DNA from: Prevotellaceae bacterium UBA6398
Lineage (GTDB): Bacteria; Bacteroidota; Bacteroidia; Bacteroidales; Bacteroidaceae
NCBI GenBank assembly: GCA_002437495.1
Contig: DJQA01000006.1
Location: 9,106-73,105 of the forward strand
DNA length: 64,000 nt
Direction of reading: 5' to 3'
Under the pieces are notes generated by a model. It was not told the DNA's origin and searched no databases. It saw only the letters and a program-made list of their open reading frames with translations. Positions 1-8,732 of the stretch are shown here, piece after piece. The position numbers were made by a program, and so were the translations under genes. Numbering within the stretch: the first letter of the stretch is position 1; each line of letters begins with the position of its first letter.

Positions 1-1074
1 TCTTGGGCGCAAAGCCCCATGGACGGCGGGGTGTGGAAGGACAACAACGGCGTGCACATCAACGCCCACGGCGGCAACATAATCTTCCACAAGGGTTTGT
101 ATTATTGGTATGGCGAAATTCGCTCCGACGGTGGGGCGGTGAGTTCGCTGGGCGTGAGCTGCTACACATCGAAGAACCTGACCGACTGGACCGACAGGGG
201 CATAGTGCTTCCTGTGTCAGACGAGGCGGGAAGCGACATCGAAGCCGGGTGCATCGTAGAGCGTCCCAAGGTGGTCAGAAACCCCAAGACGGGAAAGATT
301 GTCATGTGGTTTCACCTTGAGCTTAAAGGGCGCGGCTATGCGGCGGCGCGCTATGGCGTGGCTGCTGCCGACAATCCCCTCGGGCCTTTCAGGTTTGTGC
401 GCTCCGGCAGGGTCAATCCCGGACTTTATCCCATAGGCTTCTCGCTTCCCGACACAACGGATTTGAAGCATCAGATGCTTTTTGAGGAGTTGAAGACATG
501 GTGGACTCCCGAATGGCGCACGCAGGTTGAGCGAGGGATGTTTTTCCAGCGCGATGTGAAGGGCGGGCAGATGTCGCGGGACATGACGGTTTTCATCGAC
601 GATGACGGCAAGGCGTATCATATATATTCCTCGGAGGAGAACCTCACGATACAGATTGCACAGCTCACGGACGACTATATGGAGCATAACGGCAGTTTTG
701 TGCGCGTTGCCCCGGGAGGGCAGAACGAAGCCCCTGCAATTTTCAAGAAAGACGGCGTGTATTGGATGATAACAAGCGGCTGTACAGGCTGGGCGCCGAA
801 TGCGGCGCGTATGTTCACCGCCAAAAACATATTCGGACCGTGGCGGCAACTTCCCAACCCATGCCGTGGCGAAGGGGCGGAAAAGACTTTCGGTGCGCAG
901 GGCACTTGCATATACCGCCTCGAGACCCCGGCACTGCGCAAGGCTTTCGGCGCGGAATACATATTCATGGCCGACATTTGGAATCCGAAACACCTGAACG
1001 ACAGCCGGCATCTATGGCTTCCCATAGACTTTGAAAACGGACAGCCGGTGCTGCGGCGTGTCAGCGGATTATAA
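1..1074 (+). CDS. Glycoside hydrolase family 43-like enzyme, 5' end missing
   Basis: The reading frame is open to the first base of the window, so the true start and any signal peptide lie outside; 357 codons are visible. The protein has the five-bladed propeller signatures of GH43: an INAHGG segment near the start, followed by a YYWYGE strand, a RPKVVRN segment, an SRDMTVFIDDDG strand and an NEAPAIFKKDGVYW segment whose Glu is the expected general acid. The INAHGG/YYWYGE combination resembles subfamilies with galactan-active members, but the exact substrate is a guess. Its last 14 bases overlap the tail of the convergent GH78 gene. The protein was presumably exported and used in glycan breakdown. 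Confidence 0.8.
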   Translation, partial: SWAQSPMDGGVWKDNNGVHINAHGGNIIFHKGLYYWYGEIRSDGGAVSSLGVSCYTSKNLTDWTDRGIVLPVSDEAGSDIEAGCIVERPKVVRNPKTGKIVMWFHLELKGRGYAAARYGVAAADNPLGPFRFVRSGRVNPGLYPIGFSLPDTTDLKHQMLFEELKTWWTPEWRTQVERGMFFQRDVKGGQMSRDMTVFIDDDGKAYHIYSSEENLTIQIAQLTDDYMEHNGSFVRVAPGGQNEAPAIFKKDGVYWMITSGCTGWAPNAARMFTAKNIFGPWRQLPNPCRGEGAEKTFGAQGTCIYRLETPALRKAFGAEYIFMADIWNPKHLNDSRHLWLPIDFENGQPVLRRVSGL

Positions 1075-3352
1075 GTTCTATCACGTGCTTTCCGCTTCCC
1101 ACGGTGTAGGAGGTGTCAATACTTGTGAGCCTGTCAATCGGCACGTTCTTTCCGTTTACTTTTGCCTGCCTTATATTGCGGCTGTTGAAGCCTGCTGTTA
1201 TGTTTGCAAGCGAAATGTCGGCAATCGAGTTGGTTGGAACTTCAATTGCGAACTTGATTTTCTTTTTTGTAACGGTAATGCTTTCTTTTATCACCCCTCT
1301 GAGGGTTGTTGTGTGCCCCGAAACGTGTTTCAGTTCTCCTATTTGCGGGTGTACAAGGAACACTTCGTATGCCGGTGCGGTTGGTATAATCCCGAGTATG
1401 TCGCGGAATGCTATGTTTGCCGGTGCCGTGGCCCACGCGTGGTTCCAGTCGAGGTTAGGCTTGAACTCCCGGTCCCAGTCCTCCATTGTCATTGTTGCCC
1501 CGCAGCGCATCATGTTAACCCAGCTGCGTTTGCTGTCTGATTCCATCATCTTAATTCCTTCCGTTCCGCGCCCTTGGCGGAAAAGTCCGTCAATAAGGAA
1601 TTGCGAGGCGAATGCGCTGCACGCCATGCCGCGTTTTAGAATGTAATCGGTAACGGCTTTTGATTTTTCTTTTGGAATAAGCCCGAACGCGGCGGGGTAG
1701 AAGTTTGAGTGTGTGGCGCTGTGGTTTGAGTTTAAGGCATCGCGATATAGCGATGTGCTGTCGTTGAAGAATGCCTTGTTGAATCTTTTTTTGAAATCGT
1801 CTGCTTTTTTTCTGTATGCTTGGGCTTTTGTGTCCATGCCGCATCCGTGTGAAATCGTTACCATGCGCCGCAGAGTTCTGTAATGCCATGCGTTCACTAC
1901 GGAATTGTAAACGCCCATTGTGTGTCCGTCCCTCTCTCCGCCCGACGGCTCGTTAAGTCCCGCACCTCCCGCCGGCCAATCAACAATGTCTTTGAGCGGG
2001 CTTTTCATGTTGATGCTCTTGAGAAAATCGGGCGTTTGCAGTCCCGTTTGGCTTGATATCAGGTTGTTGCTGCAGCGTAGCGCCGACAGAGTATGTGCTT
2101 CTATATCGTTGTAGTTTTGAGAAATGAGCCTTTTGTCCCCGGTAAAAAGAAAGTCGTATGCGGTGAGTTCCACGGTTTGCAGACTCCATTCCGTCGGCCA
2201 TGTGGGATGGGCGATCAGATGTCTTACGCTGCGTCGCGACATCGCCGCATCGCCAAAAGCGAAATAGGTTCCGAGCATGCTTACAAGCGCATCGGCTTCG
2301 TAGGCAATGCGTTCACGGTCGCCGTCAACGAATATGCCGAGCATCGAAGTGGCATCGAGCGTGTATTTGCAGAAGTCAAAAACAGAGTCGAGCCTTGCGC
2401 TGCTGCTCTTGAACGAGGATGCTTTTCGGTTGAGCGGGTAGGTTATTGTTTCGCGTAGAAAGTTCACGTTCTTTATCACTCTGCTTTCGCTTTTTACCTC
2501 GCAGTATCTGAACGGGGTTATTTCCCCGATGAATGCAGGTATTTTTACTGCGTCCGGTCCCGTGTTTCTTTTGTCGGGACGCAGTTTTATTCTGTAAAGA
2601 TGCTTGCCTTTTTTTATGTCCAACTCGTATTTTGCACCGCGAATGGTGGCTCCGGGATTTATGTCCACATTTCCGCCCGAAGTGAGCTTTTCTCCGAAGG
2701 AAACAGTGATTTTCGAGTTTTTGGTGGCAGTAATCTCGAGCAGCGGTTGGGCGAAGGCATCGAGTCCGAAATCGGCGGAAAATGTTCCGTGTGGCGAGTG
2801 CTTTTTTGTTTTAGCCTTTTGCAGAGTTTTCACAAGCGGTTCATAGCTTGTGGCTGAGTCGTTGAGCGAATGGAATGTGCGAAAAAGTTTCGTTGAGCTC
2901 CACGAGCCACGGCTGTCTTTGTTGGTCTTTACCATTACGCGCCAGTAATACGCTCTGTCGGGCATAAGTTCCAGCTTCTGCGGTACCAAAGCGGTTGAGT
3001 TTCCATCGTATTGCAGTCCGCTGTCGAAAACATTGCCTTTCATGGCGGCTATGTCCTTGCGGTTGTCGGCTATGATTAGTCTGAATGCGGTTTGCCTCAC
3101 GTTTCTGCCGTTTCCGGGAACAATCCATCCGAACGAGGGGTGTTTTGTTCTTATCCAGGCTGCACGATAGCGCATAGTGTCGGTTTGGGCTGCCGATACT
3201 TTGATTTTTGTTGCGTATCCGTCTTTGTAGTAAAATTCCGTGTTTTCTATGAAGTCCGTTCGCAGTCCGTATGGCTTGTTGCTGCGCGCCGTGCATACTG
3301 CACAAACGGCGACATATAATGCCGCGATGAAAATTTTTCCGCTTCCGCTCAT
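1061..3352 (-). CDS. Secreted alpha-L-rhamnosidase (GH78)
   Basis: The 763-residue protein starts with a signal peptide (hydrophobic residues about 7-21). Fibronectin-type and beta-sandwich modules typical of bacterial rhamnosidases follow, then an (alpha/alpha)6 barrel. Family signatures are DGDRER at residues 343-348 and DWP...ERDGH at 458-477, both in the catalytic region where GH78 enzymes keep their acidic residues. It should release terminal L-rhamnose from plant or bacterial polysaccharides in the periplasm or at the surface. It is monocistronic, convergent with the GH43 gene (14-bp tail overlap) and has its own promoter at 3403-3410. No SusC/SusD pair is visible, so I cannot assign it to a particular polysaccharide locus. 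Confidence 0.88.
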   Translation of the reverse strand: MSGSGKIFIAALYVAVCAVCTARSNKPYGLRTDFIENTEFYYKDGYATKIKVSAAQTDTMRYRAAWIRTKHPSFGWIVPGNGRNVRQTAFRLIIADNRKDIAAMKGNVFDSGLQYDGNSTALVPQKLELMPDRAYYWRVMVKTNKDSRGSWSSTKLFRTFHSLNDSATSYEPLVKTLQKAKTKKHSPHGTFSADFGLDAFAQPLLEITATKNSKITVSFGEKLTSGGNVDINPGATIRGAKYELDIKKGKHLYRIKLRPDKRNTGPDAVKIPAFIGEITPFRYCEVKSESRVIKNVNFLRETITYPLNRKASSFKSSSARLDSVFDFCKYTLDATSMLGIFVDGDRERIAYEADALVSMLGTYFAFGDAAMSRRSVRHLIAHPTWPTEWSLQTVELTAYDFLFTGDKRLISQNYNDIEAHTLSALRCSNNLISSQTGLQTPDFLKSINMKSPLKDIVDWPAGGAGLNEPSGGERDGHTMGVYNSVVNAWHYRTLRRMVTISHGCGMDTKAQAYRKKADDFKKRFNKAFFNDSTSLYRDALNSNHSATHSNFYPAAFGLIPKEKSKAVTDYILKRGMACSAFASQFLIDGLFRQGRGTEGIKMMESDSKRSWVNMMRCGATMTMEDWDREFKPNLDWNHAWATAPANIAFRDILGIIPTAPAYEVFLVHPQIGELKHVSGHTTTLRGVIKESITVTKKKIKFAIEVPTNSIADISLANITAGFNSRNIRQAKVNGKNVPIDRLTSIDTSYTVGSGKHVIELIIR

Positions 3353-3402
3353 GGTGTTGTATAGTTGAATAGCCTGTAAAATGCCTGTTTTTGCTTTTGT
3401 TG

Positions 3403-3410
3403 CAAATTTA
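3403..3410 (-). promoter_or_regulatory. Bacteroidetes -7 promoter element for the GH78 gene
   Basis: On the reverse strand this reads TAAATTTG followed by C, a match to the TAnnTTTG element recognised by the Bacteroidetes primary sigma factor. It lies about 50 bp upstream of the GH78 start. No convincing -33 TTTG is seen at the usual spacing. Confidence 0.6.
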
Positions 3411-3516
3411 AGACAAAATTTTTACACTTCGTGAGCGCATGCGCCTTTTTTCTTAACAAAGGGAAAGACTATGGGGCGGAAAGGCTTGTGGCGCGAGTGG
3501 ATTTGAACTTTATTAG

Positions 3517-3524
3517 TAACTTTG
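3517..3524 (+). promoter_or_regulatory. Bacteroidetes -7 promoter element for the MATE gene
   Basis: TAACTTTG followed by C matches TAnnTTTG and lies 27 bp before the chosen ATG at 3552. It supports that ATG over the in-frame TTG at 3522, which falls inside the promoter element. Confidence 0.65.
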
Positions 3525-3551
3525 CGCGCTGTAATTTTTCAAAACACCACA

Positions 3552-4943
3552 ATGCTGAAATTCAAGAAAAGCGACAATCTTTTGGCGGCAATGCGCGATG
3601 GCAAAGAATTATCGCGTGCTGACAAGCTGAAGCTTATAGTGGATTTGAGCATACCATCGGTGCTGGCGCAAATAACGAGTGTGCTAATGTTTTATATCGA
3701 TGCGGCGATGGTGGGGCATCTCGGGGCGGGGGCTTCGGCAAGCATAGGTCTTGTGGAGTCGACCACGTGGCTTTTCGGAAGTTTCACAAGTGCAATGAGC
3801 ATTGGTTTTTCCGTGCAGGTGGCCCACAAAGTAGGGGCCAAAGACTATGGCGAGGCGTGCAGGGTGTTTGCTAACGGACTTATTACCGCAGGTGTTTTCG
3901 GGATAGCCATTGCCATGTTGGCCGCCGCTATAGCTTGGCCGCTTCCGGTATGGCTGGGCGGCGGCGATGATATAAGGCGCGATGCATCGCTTTATTTCTT
4001 TGTGTTTTCCATGGCCCTGCCTTTCATGCAAATCTCGAACCTTTCGTCCAACGTATTGAAGAGCAGCGGAAATATGCGCATACCCGGTGCCACAAGTATA
4101 ATGATGTGTGCACTCGATGTTGTGTTCAACTACATATTCATATATATATGTGGATGGGGCGTTGTTGGTGCGGCCTTGGGTACTTTTGCCGCAGTGGCTG
4201 TAACTTCTGCCGCTAACACGTATTTCGCCGTATGGCGCAGCAAGGTGCTTTCCCTTCGGCGCGGGAAAGGTCTGTTCAAACTCAAAAAGGCGTATGTGCG
4301 CAAGGCCGTTGGTATATTCTCACCACTGGTGTTGCAGTATGTTTTCATGGGCGGTGCGCAGATAGTCAGCACTATAATTGTAGCCCCTTTGGGTAATGTG
4401 GCGATAGCCGCCAACACGTTCGCCATAACAGTGGAGAGCCTTTGTTATATGCCCGGCTATGGCATAGGCGATGCCGCTTCAACGTTAACGGGGCAGTCGC
4501 TCGGGGCGGGGCGTATTGACGTTTGTCGCAGTTTTGCCAAGATGACGGTTGGATTGGGCATGGCGGTTATGGCGGTGATGGGCGTTTTGATGTTTGTGTT
4601 TGCACCTCAAATGATAGGTTTCATAACCCCCGTGGAGGAAATCCGCGCCCTCGGCACCACGGTTTTGCGAATAGAGGCGTTTGCCGAGCCAATGTTTGCC
4701 GCCGCCATAGTAACGGCGTGTGTGTGCATAGGTGCGGGCGACACCAAAAGTCCCACAATAATAAACTTGTGCAGCATGTGGCTTGTGCGCCTTTCGCTTG
4801 CCGCCTTGCTCGCAATGAGTTACGGCCTGCCCGGCGTGTGGTTCGCAATGGCGGTGGAGCTTACGATACGCGGCACACTGTTTCTTGTGCGGCTGTTCCG
4901 TGGCGGGTGGATTAAGATGAAACCGAAAGCGCGGGAAAATTGA
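3552..4943 (+). CDS. MATE family cation/drug efflux transporter
   Basis: The 463-residue protein has about twelve hydrophobic helices and two homologous MatE halves, each beginning with the conserved arrangement of a cytoplasmic amphipathic start and an ID.AMVGHLG-type helix (FYIDAAMVGHLGAGA in the N half). MATE proteins use H+ or Na+ gradients to expel cationic compounds across the inner membrane. The ATG at 3552 was chosen because the longer frame begins with a TTG inside the -7 promoter element. The gene stands alone between GH78 (divergent) and GH27 (convergent). Its substrate cannot be inferred. Confidence 0.92.
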   Translation: MLKFKKSDNLLAAMRDGKELSRADKLKLIVDLSIPSVLAQITSVLMFYIDAAMVGHLGAGASASIGLVESTTWLFGSFTSAMSIGFSVQVAHKVGAKDYGEACRVFANGLITAGVFGIAIAMLAAAIAWPLPVWLGGGDDIRRDASLYFFVFSMALPFMQISNLSSNVLKSSGNMRIPGATSIMMCALDVVFNYIFIYICGWGVVGAALGTFAAVAVTSAANTYFAVWRSKVLSLRRGKGLFKLKKAYVRKAVGIFSPLVLQYVFMGGAQIVSTIIVAPLGNVAIAANTFAITVESLCYMPGYGIGDAASTLTGQSLGAGRIDVCRSFAKMTVGLGMAVMAVMGVLMFVFAPQMIGFITPVEEIRALGTTVLRIEAFAEPMFAAAIVTACVCIGAGDTKSPTIINLCSMWLVRLSLAALLAMSYGLPGVWFAMAVELTIRGTLFLVRLFRGGWIKMKPKAREN

Positions 4944-5028
4944 AATGCACAGCCTGCCGCAGCAAAAGCATGTATTTTGCGCAAACCGTTGATTAGCAAA
5001 CAATTGCCGGAGTTTTAGTAATAAAAGA

Positions 5029-5149
5029 TAAGTTTTTGTTTTTCATGTGTTTGCAAACGTCAAAAAAAGGTCTGATGTAGTTTGAATTATATCAGACATA
5101 ATTTTTCCTACATCGGACGTAGTATTTCCGATGTCCTATGTGGTCTTTG
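5029..5149 (+). repeat. 21-bp-unit intergenic array, copy 1
   Basis: It starts with an AAGTTTTTGTTTTTC leader shared with copies 3 and 6 (and, inverted, copy 5). About four imperfect units follow, in the pattern TCTGATGTAG / TATATCAGACATA / TACATCGGACGTA / GATGTCCTATGTG, separated by T-rich spacers. The first two units form an inverted repeat. It lies in the convergent gap between the MATE and GH27 genes; that gap (4944-5250) otherwise holds only the terminator at 5202. Confidence 0.8.
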
Positions 5150-5201
5150 TTTGATAAAGGTAGATCGCATATACTTTTTAATGCGGTTTTCTGCATACGA
5201 G

Positions 5202-5236
5202 AAGGGGCGGCACTGTTGAGCGCCGCCCCTTTTTAT
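5202..5236. terminator. Intrinsic terminator between MATE and GH27 genes
   Basis: A perfect 10-bp stem (5202-5211 with 5222-5231, GC-rich GGGGCGGC core) has a 10-nt loop and is followed by a T run on the plus strand. It lies between two convergent genes, 15 bp after the GH27 stop, and could serve both transcripts, although the U tract is better for the rightward MATE transcript. Confidence 0.8.
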
Positions 5237-5250
5237 AAAAGAAAAATCGT

Positions 5251-6852
5251 TTATCTTTTTGTTATTGTGATGCCGTCGATGTCGGGGGCGTAGCCGTTGT
5301 CGCAGCCAAGTGTGATTGTGTTGTTGCCTTTCTTTAGTTTGCAGCGTACAGTGAGTGTGCTGTATTTCGTGAAACTTCCCGTGTTAAGGTCTTTGTAAAT
5401 TAAAGGTCGCCCGCCGTTTACAACCATCTTGAGGTAGCGGTTTTCGCCGCACGCGTAGCGCACGGTTATGTCGTATGTCCCTCCCTTTTTGGAGTAAACA
5501 TTTTCCCACTTCATGACGTTTTGCGGTGTATTGCCGAGGAACATCACTTTTACGCCGCACGAGGCGTTTGGGTCATCGGCATAGCGAACTGTTTGCTTGT
5601 TTTCGCCGAGATCGTTAAAGTCAGGCATATATGCGGTTCCCGCGTTGTAAACGGTGCGCTCAATGCGTTTTCCTTTCACAGTCCACATCTTAACGCTGCG
5701 TGGCGGCACGGTTTCGCTTATTTTGCCGTTGAGTTCCGGTCCTGCGCTGTGGTGGATAAGGTCGCGTGTTGTGGCTTTGCCGGTCATGTCGATGATTTCG
5801 AGGGGAACGTCAAACGTTGCCGGTTCATCGCCAAGGTTGAGCAATGCCACGGCGCGTGTGTCGCCGTTGAGTTGCTTGATGTCCTTGACGTATATCATGG
5901 AGTTGTTTTTTTGGTAAACTATGTATGCCTGAAGCCCGAGCGGGTCTTGGTTGATGTCGATGAGCTCCTTGTTTTTCATGAGTTCGAGCGATTTGGCGGG
6001 AATCTTTGTCATGTCGCAGCCCACAAGCAGCGGTGAGCTCTGAATGCACCATATAGCCATGTGAACCTCTTCCTCGTTCAAGGGTAAGCCTTTCCCTATT
6101 TCGAGCATATCCATGTCGTTATAGTGGCCATTGCCGCAATAGGCCGACAGGTATTTGTTCTTTCCTATCACATATTTGAACGAGGGCCAGTTTGCCTGTA
6201 TGTCGCCACTAATTCTCCATGAGTCGGCAACGTTTTTGCACCAAGTGCCCGGGTATGCCCATCGGCAGATGTTGTATGAAATTTTGCGGCCTAACTTTTT
6301 GCTTTCAGCCTTTATGGCGTTGCCGATGGCTGTGTATGTGGGCTCTTCTTGCAGCCCAAGACCGGCTGCACCGCAATAGTCAACTTTCACGAAGTCATAG
6401 TCCCATTTGTTGAAATAAAGGTCGCAGTCGGCGGCCTCGTGCCCGTTGAAGCCTACGCCTTGTCCGAATTCCGGTTTTTTGAATGAGCCGGAACCACAGG
6501 TGTTTCCCGCCGCGTCATTATATATGCCCGGCTTCAGACCTTTCTTACGTATGTACTCCGATACGTATTTCATTCCGCGCGGGAAAAGCTCGTTGTTGCT
6601 TGTCATGTTGCCCTGTGCATCGCGCCCGCCCATGTAACCGTCGTCTATGTTGCAGTAAATGTAGCCGGCATCTCTTAGACCCGTGGAAACCTGTGCGTCG
6701 GCGTTTGCGCAGATATTCTTCTCGTTGATGTTGAGCGCAAGGGTATTCCAGCTGCTCCATCCCATTATCGGCGGGGCGAACTTCTTGGTTTTTTGTGCGC
6801 CCGCGCTTGTCGCCACAATCAGTGAGGCGCAAATTATCAAATACTTTTTCAT
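5251..6852 (-). CDS. Secreted alpha-galactosidase (GH27) with C-terminal carbohydrate-binding-like domain
   Basis: The 533-residue protein has a signal peptide ending near residue 19 (SAGA-Q). The GH27 barrel begins with MGWSSWN and has the nucleophile Asp158 in KVDYC and the acid/base Asp218 in WRISGDI. After the barrel comes a beta-sandwich C domain, then about 130 residues resembling a CBM6/35-type module (VRYACGENRYLKMVVNGG). It should hydrolyse terminal alpha-galactosides such as raffinose-family sugars or galactomannan side chains outside the inner membrane. It is monocistronic, with its own promoter at 6897-6904 and a terminator at 5202-5236. Confidence 0.92.
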   Translation of the reverse strand: MKKYLIICASLIVATSAGAQKTKKFAPPIMGWSSWNTLALNINEKNICANADAQVSTGLRDAGYIYCNIDDGYMGGRDAQGNMTSNNELFPRGMKYVSEYIRKKGLKPGIYNDAAGNTCGSGSFKKPEFGQGVGFNGHEAADCDLYFNKWDYDFVKVDYCGAAGLGLQEEPTYTAIGNAIKAESKKLGRKISYNICRWAYPGTWCKNVADSWRISGDIQANWPSFKYVIGKNKYLSAYCGNGHYNDMDMLEIGKGLPLNEEEVHMAIWCIQSSPLLVGCDMTKIPAKSLELMKNKELIDINQDPLGLQAYIVYQKNNSMIYVKDIKQLNGDTRAVALLNLGDEPATFDVPLEIIDMTGKATTRDLIHHSAGPELNGKISETVPPRSVKMWTVKGKRIERTVYNAGTAYMPDFNDLGENKQTVRYADDPNASCGVKVMFLGNTPQNVMKWENVYSKKGGTYDITVRYACGENRYLKMVVNGGRPLIYKDLNTGSFTKYSTLTVRCKLKKGNNTITLGCDNGYAPDIDGITITKR

Positions 6853-6896
6853 GTTATGATTTTAATTAAAGTATAGCTTTCTTATCGTCTGTTTTG

Positions 6897-6904
6897 CAAA
6901 TATA
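6897..6904 (-). promoter_or_regulatory. Bacteroidetes -7 promoter element for the GH27 gene
   Basis: On the reverse strand it reads TATATTTG followed by C, matching TAnnTTTG. It is 44 bp upstream of the GH27 ATG. Confidence 0.6.
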
Positions 6905-7082
6905 ATAAGATTTTTTCACAAATATGGTAATGCGTTACAATGGTATATGCGAATTTCGCGGATGTGCGTGCATTTGTGTTTCGTTTACCCGAAAATCGCT
7001 CCCGCTTTCTTGCGCGGGGTTTGTGTCGATATGCTTTTGCATCGGCTTTTGCTATGCGTCTCACGTCTGCACCGCACGAAGG

Positions 7083-7150
7083 AAAAACTATGTCCTATGT
7101 AGAAAAAATTATATCAGACATAATTCAAATTATTTCAGACCTTTTTTTGC
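7083..7150 (-). repeat. 21-bp-unit intergenic array, copy 2
   Basis: About three units (TGTCCTATGTAG, TATATCAGACATA and a degenerate TTTCAGACC end) are joined by A-rich spacers. The array ends in the TTTTTTT found at the corresponding border of other copies. It lies in the long divergent gap between the GH27 and rpsL genes. The rest of that gap (6905-7738) holds no convincing gene; short frames there have no family features and run through the repeat. Confidence 0.75.
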
Positions 7151-7418
7151 CACCTGCAACTTGCGAAAAAACAATTTGTTGAATCGGATGCTTATTGTAA
7201 TGGGAATTTTCTGCAAACCGGAGTGTTGCGCTGCTTCGGCGGTGTTTGCGGTGCCGCCTAAGGCTTGGACGTGGTGTAATGTAAAATATAGGTGTTTCGC
7301 GGTTAATTACCTGTCGGGCGGTATGCGCTGAATGGGGCGAATTGAAGTTGAATATCTTTGTCGGTGTGGTTATTCTGACTCTCAGCCGCATTGTTATTAA
7401 TGTGATAAAAAGAAAAAG

Positions 7419-7487
7419 CATCCGTTATGGTGGTTAAAATAAGTTCAAAACGGATGGTAATGGTTAAAAAATCAAAATAAAATTACC
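7419..7487 (+). other. Possible structured region upstream of the rpsL promoter
   Basis: An 8-bp inverted repeat (CATCCGTT at 7419-7426 with AACGGATG at 7449-7456) is followed by GGTAAT/ATTACC at 7456-7461 and 7482-7487. GGTTAAAA also occurs twice in it. It lies about 140 bp upstream of the rpsL promoter, so it would not be in that mRNA; it may be an operator or mere chance. Confidence 0.25.
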
Positions 7488-7623
7488 GTTTGTCTGCATG
7501 TTTCCGAGATGTGTTTGGGCTTAAGTTGTTGCTATTTTGATAGTTATCTGCATAACGTCGTTTTTGCTGTTTAATGGGGTTAGGACGGAGAAAGCTTGTT
7601 GGGAAGTTAAGTTGCTGAAATTC

Positions 7624-7654
7624 TTTGCAGATACGGAAATTATTTGTAATTTTG
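7624..7654 (+). promoter_or_regulatory. Canonical Bacteroidetes promoter of the ribosomal supercluster
   Basis: TTTG at 7624-7627, a 19-nt spacer and TAATTTTG at 7647-7654 match the TTTG-N19-TAnnTTTG consensus exactly. It lies 84 bp upstream of the rpsL ATG, so transcription would begin about 75-80 bp before the gene. It is the best promoter in the window, in keeping with its target. Confidence 0.85.
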
Positions 7655-7738
7655 CAGCTCGAAATGGTGCGTTATGCGCCGTTGAGACGTTAATGAGGAA
7701 ATAAATATATAATATATAAATAATTAAAATACAGTAAA

Positions 7739-8119
7739 ATGCCTACTATTCAACAATTGGTAAGAAAAGGCAGAAAAGTCTTGGTGGACAAGAGTAAATC
7801 GCCCGCCCTTGATTCGTGCCCTCAAAGGCGCGGAGTGTGCGTGCGTGTTTACACAACCACCCCCAAGAAGCCTAATTCTGCAATGCGTAAAGTTGCGCGT
7901 GTGCGTTTGACAAACTCCAAGGAGGTAAACTCTTATATACCGGGAGAGGGACACAACTTGCAGGAGCACAGTATTGTGCTTGTGCGTGGCGGTCGTGTTA
8001 AGGATCTTCCGGGTGTGCGTTACCACATAGTTCGCGGAACGCTCGATACTGCCGGTGTGGCAAACCGCACCCAACGTCGCTCCAAGTATGGGGCAAAAAG
8101 GCCTAAGGCGTCAAAGTAA
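7739..8119 (+). CDS. rpsL: 30S ribosomal protein S12
   Basis: The 126-residue protein has the S12 decoding-site loops TTPKKPNSAMRK and RVKDLPGVRYH. The lysines at which streptomycin-resistance substitutions usually arise are both wild type, so a streptomycin-sensitive ribosome is predicted. It is the first gene of the supercluster, directly downstream of the strong promoter at 7624-7654, and is followed by rpsG and fusA in the str order. Confidence 0.98.
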   Translation: MPTIQQLVRKGRKVLVDKSKSPALDSCPQRRGVCVRVYTTTPKKPNSAMRKVARVRLTNSKEVNSYIPGEGHNLQEHSIVLVRGGRVKDLPGVRYHIVRGTLDTAGVANRTQRRSKYGAKRPKASK

Positions 8120-8233
8120 ATAAATCATTTGGTTTGCGAGGAAGCAAATAACAGAAGGTTGAGTAAACGCTCCCGGCGGGGACGTTGAAGACAAAAATAT
8201 TAGCAGCCCCAAATCAATAATCGCTAAAACAAA

Positions 8234-8710
8234 ATGAGAAAAGCAAAACCAAAGAAACGAGTGATCCTTCCCGATCCCGTTTTCGGAGACCAGAAGGTTT
8301 CCAAGTTTGTTAACCACCTTATGTATGACGGCAAGAAGAATACGTCTTATAAGATATTCTATGCCGCTCTTGAAATAGTGGGTGAGAAAAACAAGGATGC
8401 AGAAAAATCCGCATTGGAAGTATGGAAGTCTGCTCTTGACAAAATAACCCCGCAGGTAGAGGTTAAGTCGCGCAGAATAGGCGGTGCAACGTTCCAGGTT
8501 CCAACCGAAATACGCCCCGATCGTAAGGAGTCGGTCTCTATGAAGAATATGATAAACTTTGCTCGCAAGCGCAGCGGAAAATCCATGGCAGAGAAACTTG
8601 CTGCCGAGATAATGGATGCTTACAACGAGCAGGGCGGCGCTTACAAGCGTAAAGAGGATATGCACCGTATGGCTGAGGCCAACCGTGCGTTCGCACATTT
8701 CAGATTCTAA
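8234..8710 (+). CDS. rpsG: 30S ribosomal protein S7
   Basis: The 158-residue protein starts MRKAKPKKR and carries the S7 signature (DPVFGDQKVSKFVNHLMYDGKK). S7 nucleates assembly of the 3' major domain of 16S rRNA and contacts the E-site tRNA. The 114-bp gap after rpsL is the longest in this part of the cluster and contains no promoter-like motif that I could identify. Confidence 0.98.
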   Translation: MRKAKPKKRVILPDPVFGDQKVSKFVNHLMYDGKKNTSYKIFYAALEIVGEKNKDAEKSALEVWKSALDKITPQVEVKSRRIGGATFQVPTEIRPDRKESVSMKNMINFARKRSGKSMAEKLAAEIMDAYNEQGGAYKRKEDMHRMAEANRAFAHFRF

Positions 8711-8732
8711 GATTAAAGGAGAGTAAATACAG

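Noticed and set aside
217..1011. 264-codon reverse frame
   Set aside because: Antisense to the GH43-like gene, without recognisable features.
6924..7331. Frames upstream of rpsL as small genes
   Set aside because: They cross array copy 2, have Cys/Phe-rich nonsense-like composition and no ribosome-binding site or family resemblance.
7419..7487. Riboswitch upstream of rpsL
   Set aside because: The inverted repeats lie upstream of the canonical promoter at 7624-7654 and would not be in the rpsL mRNA.
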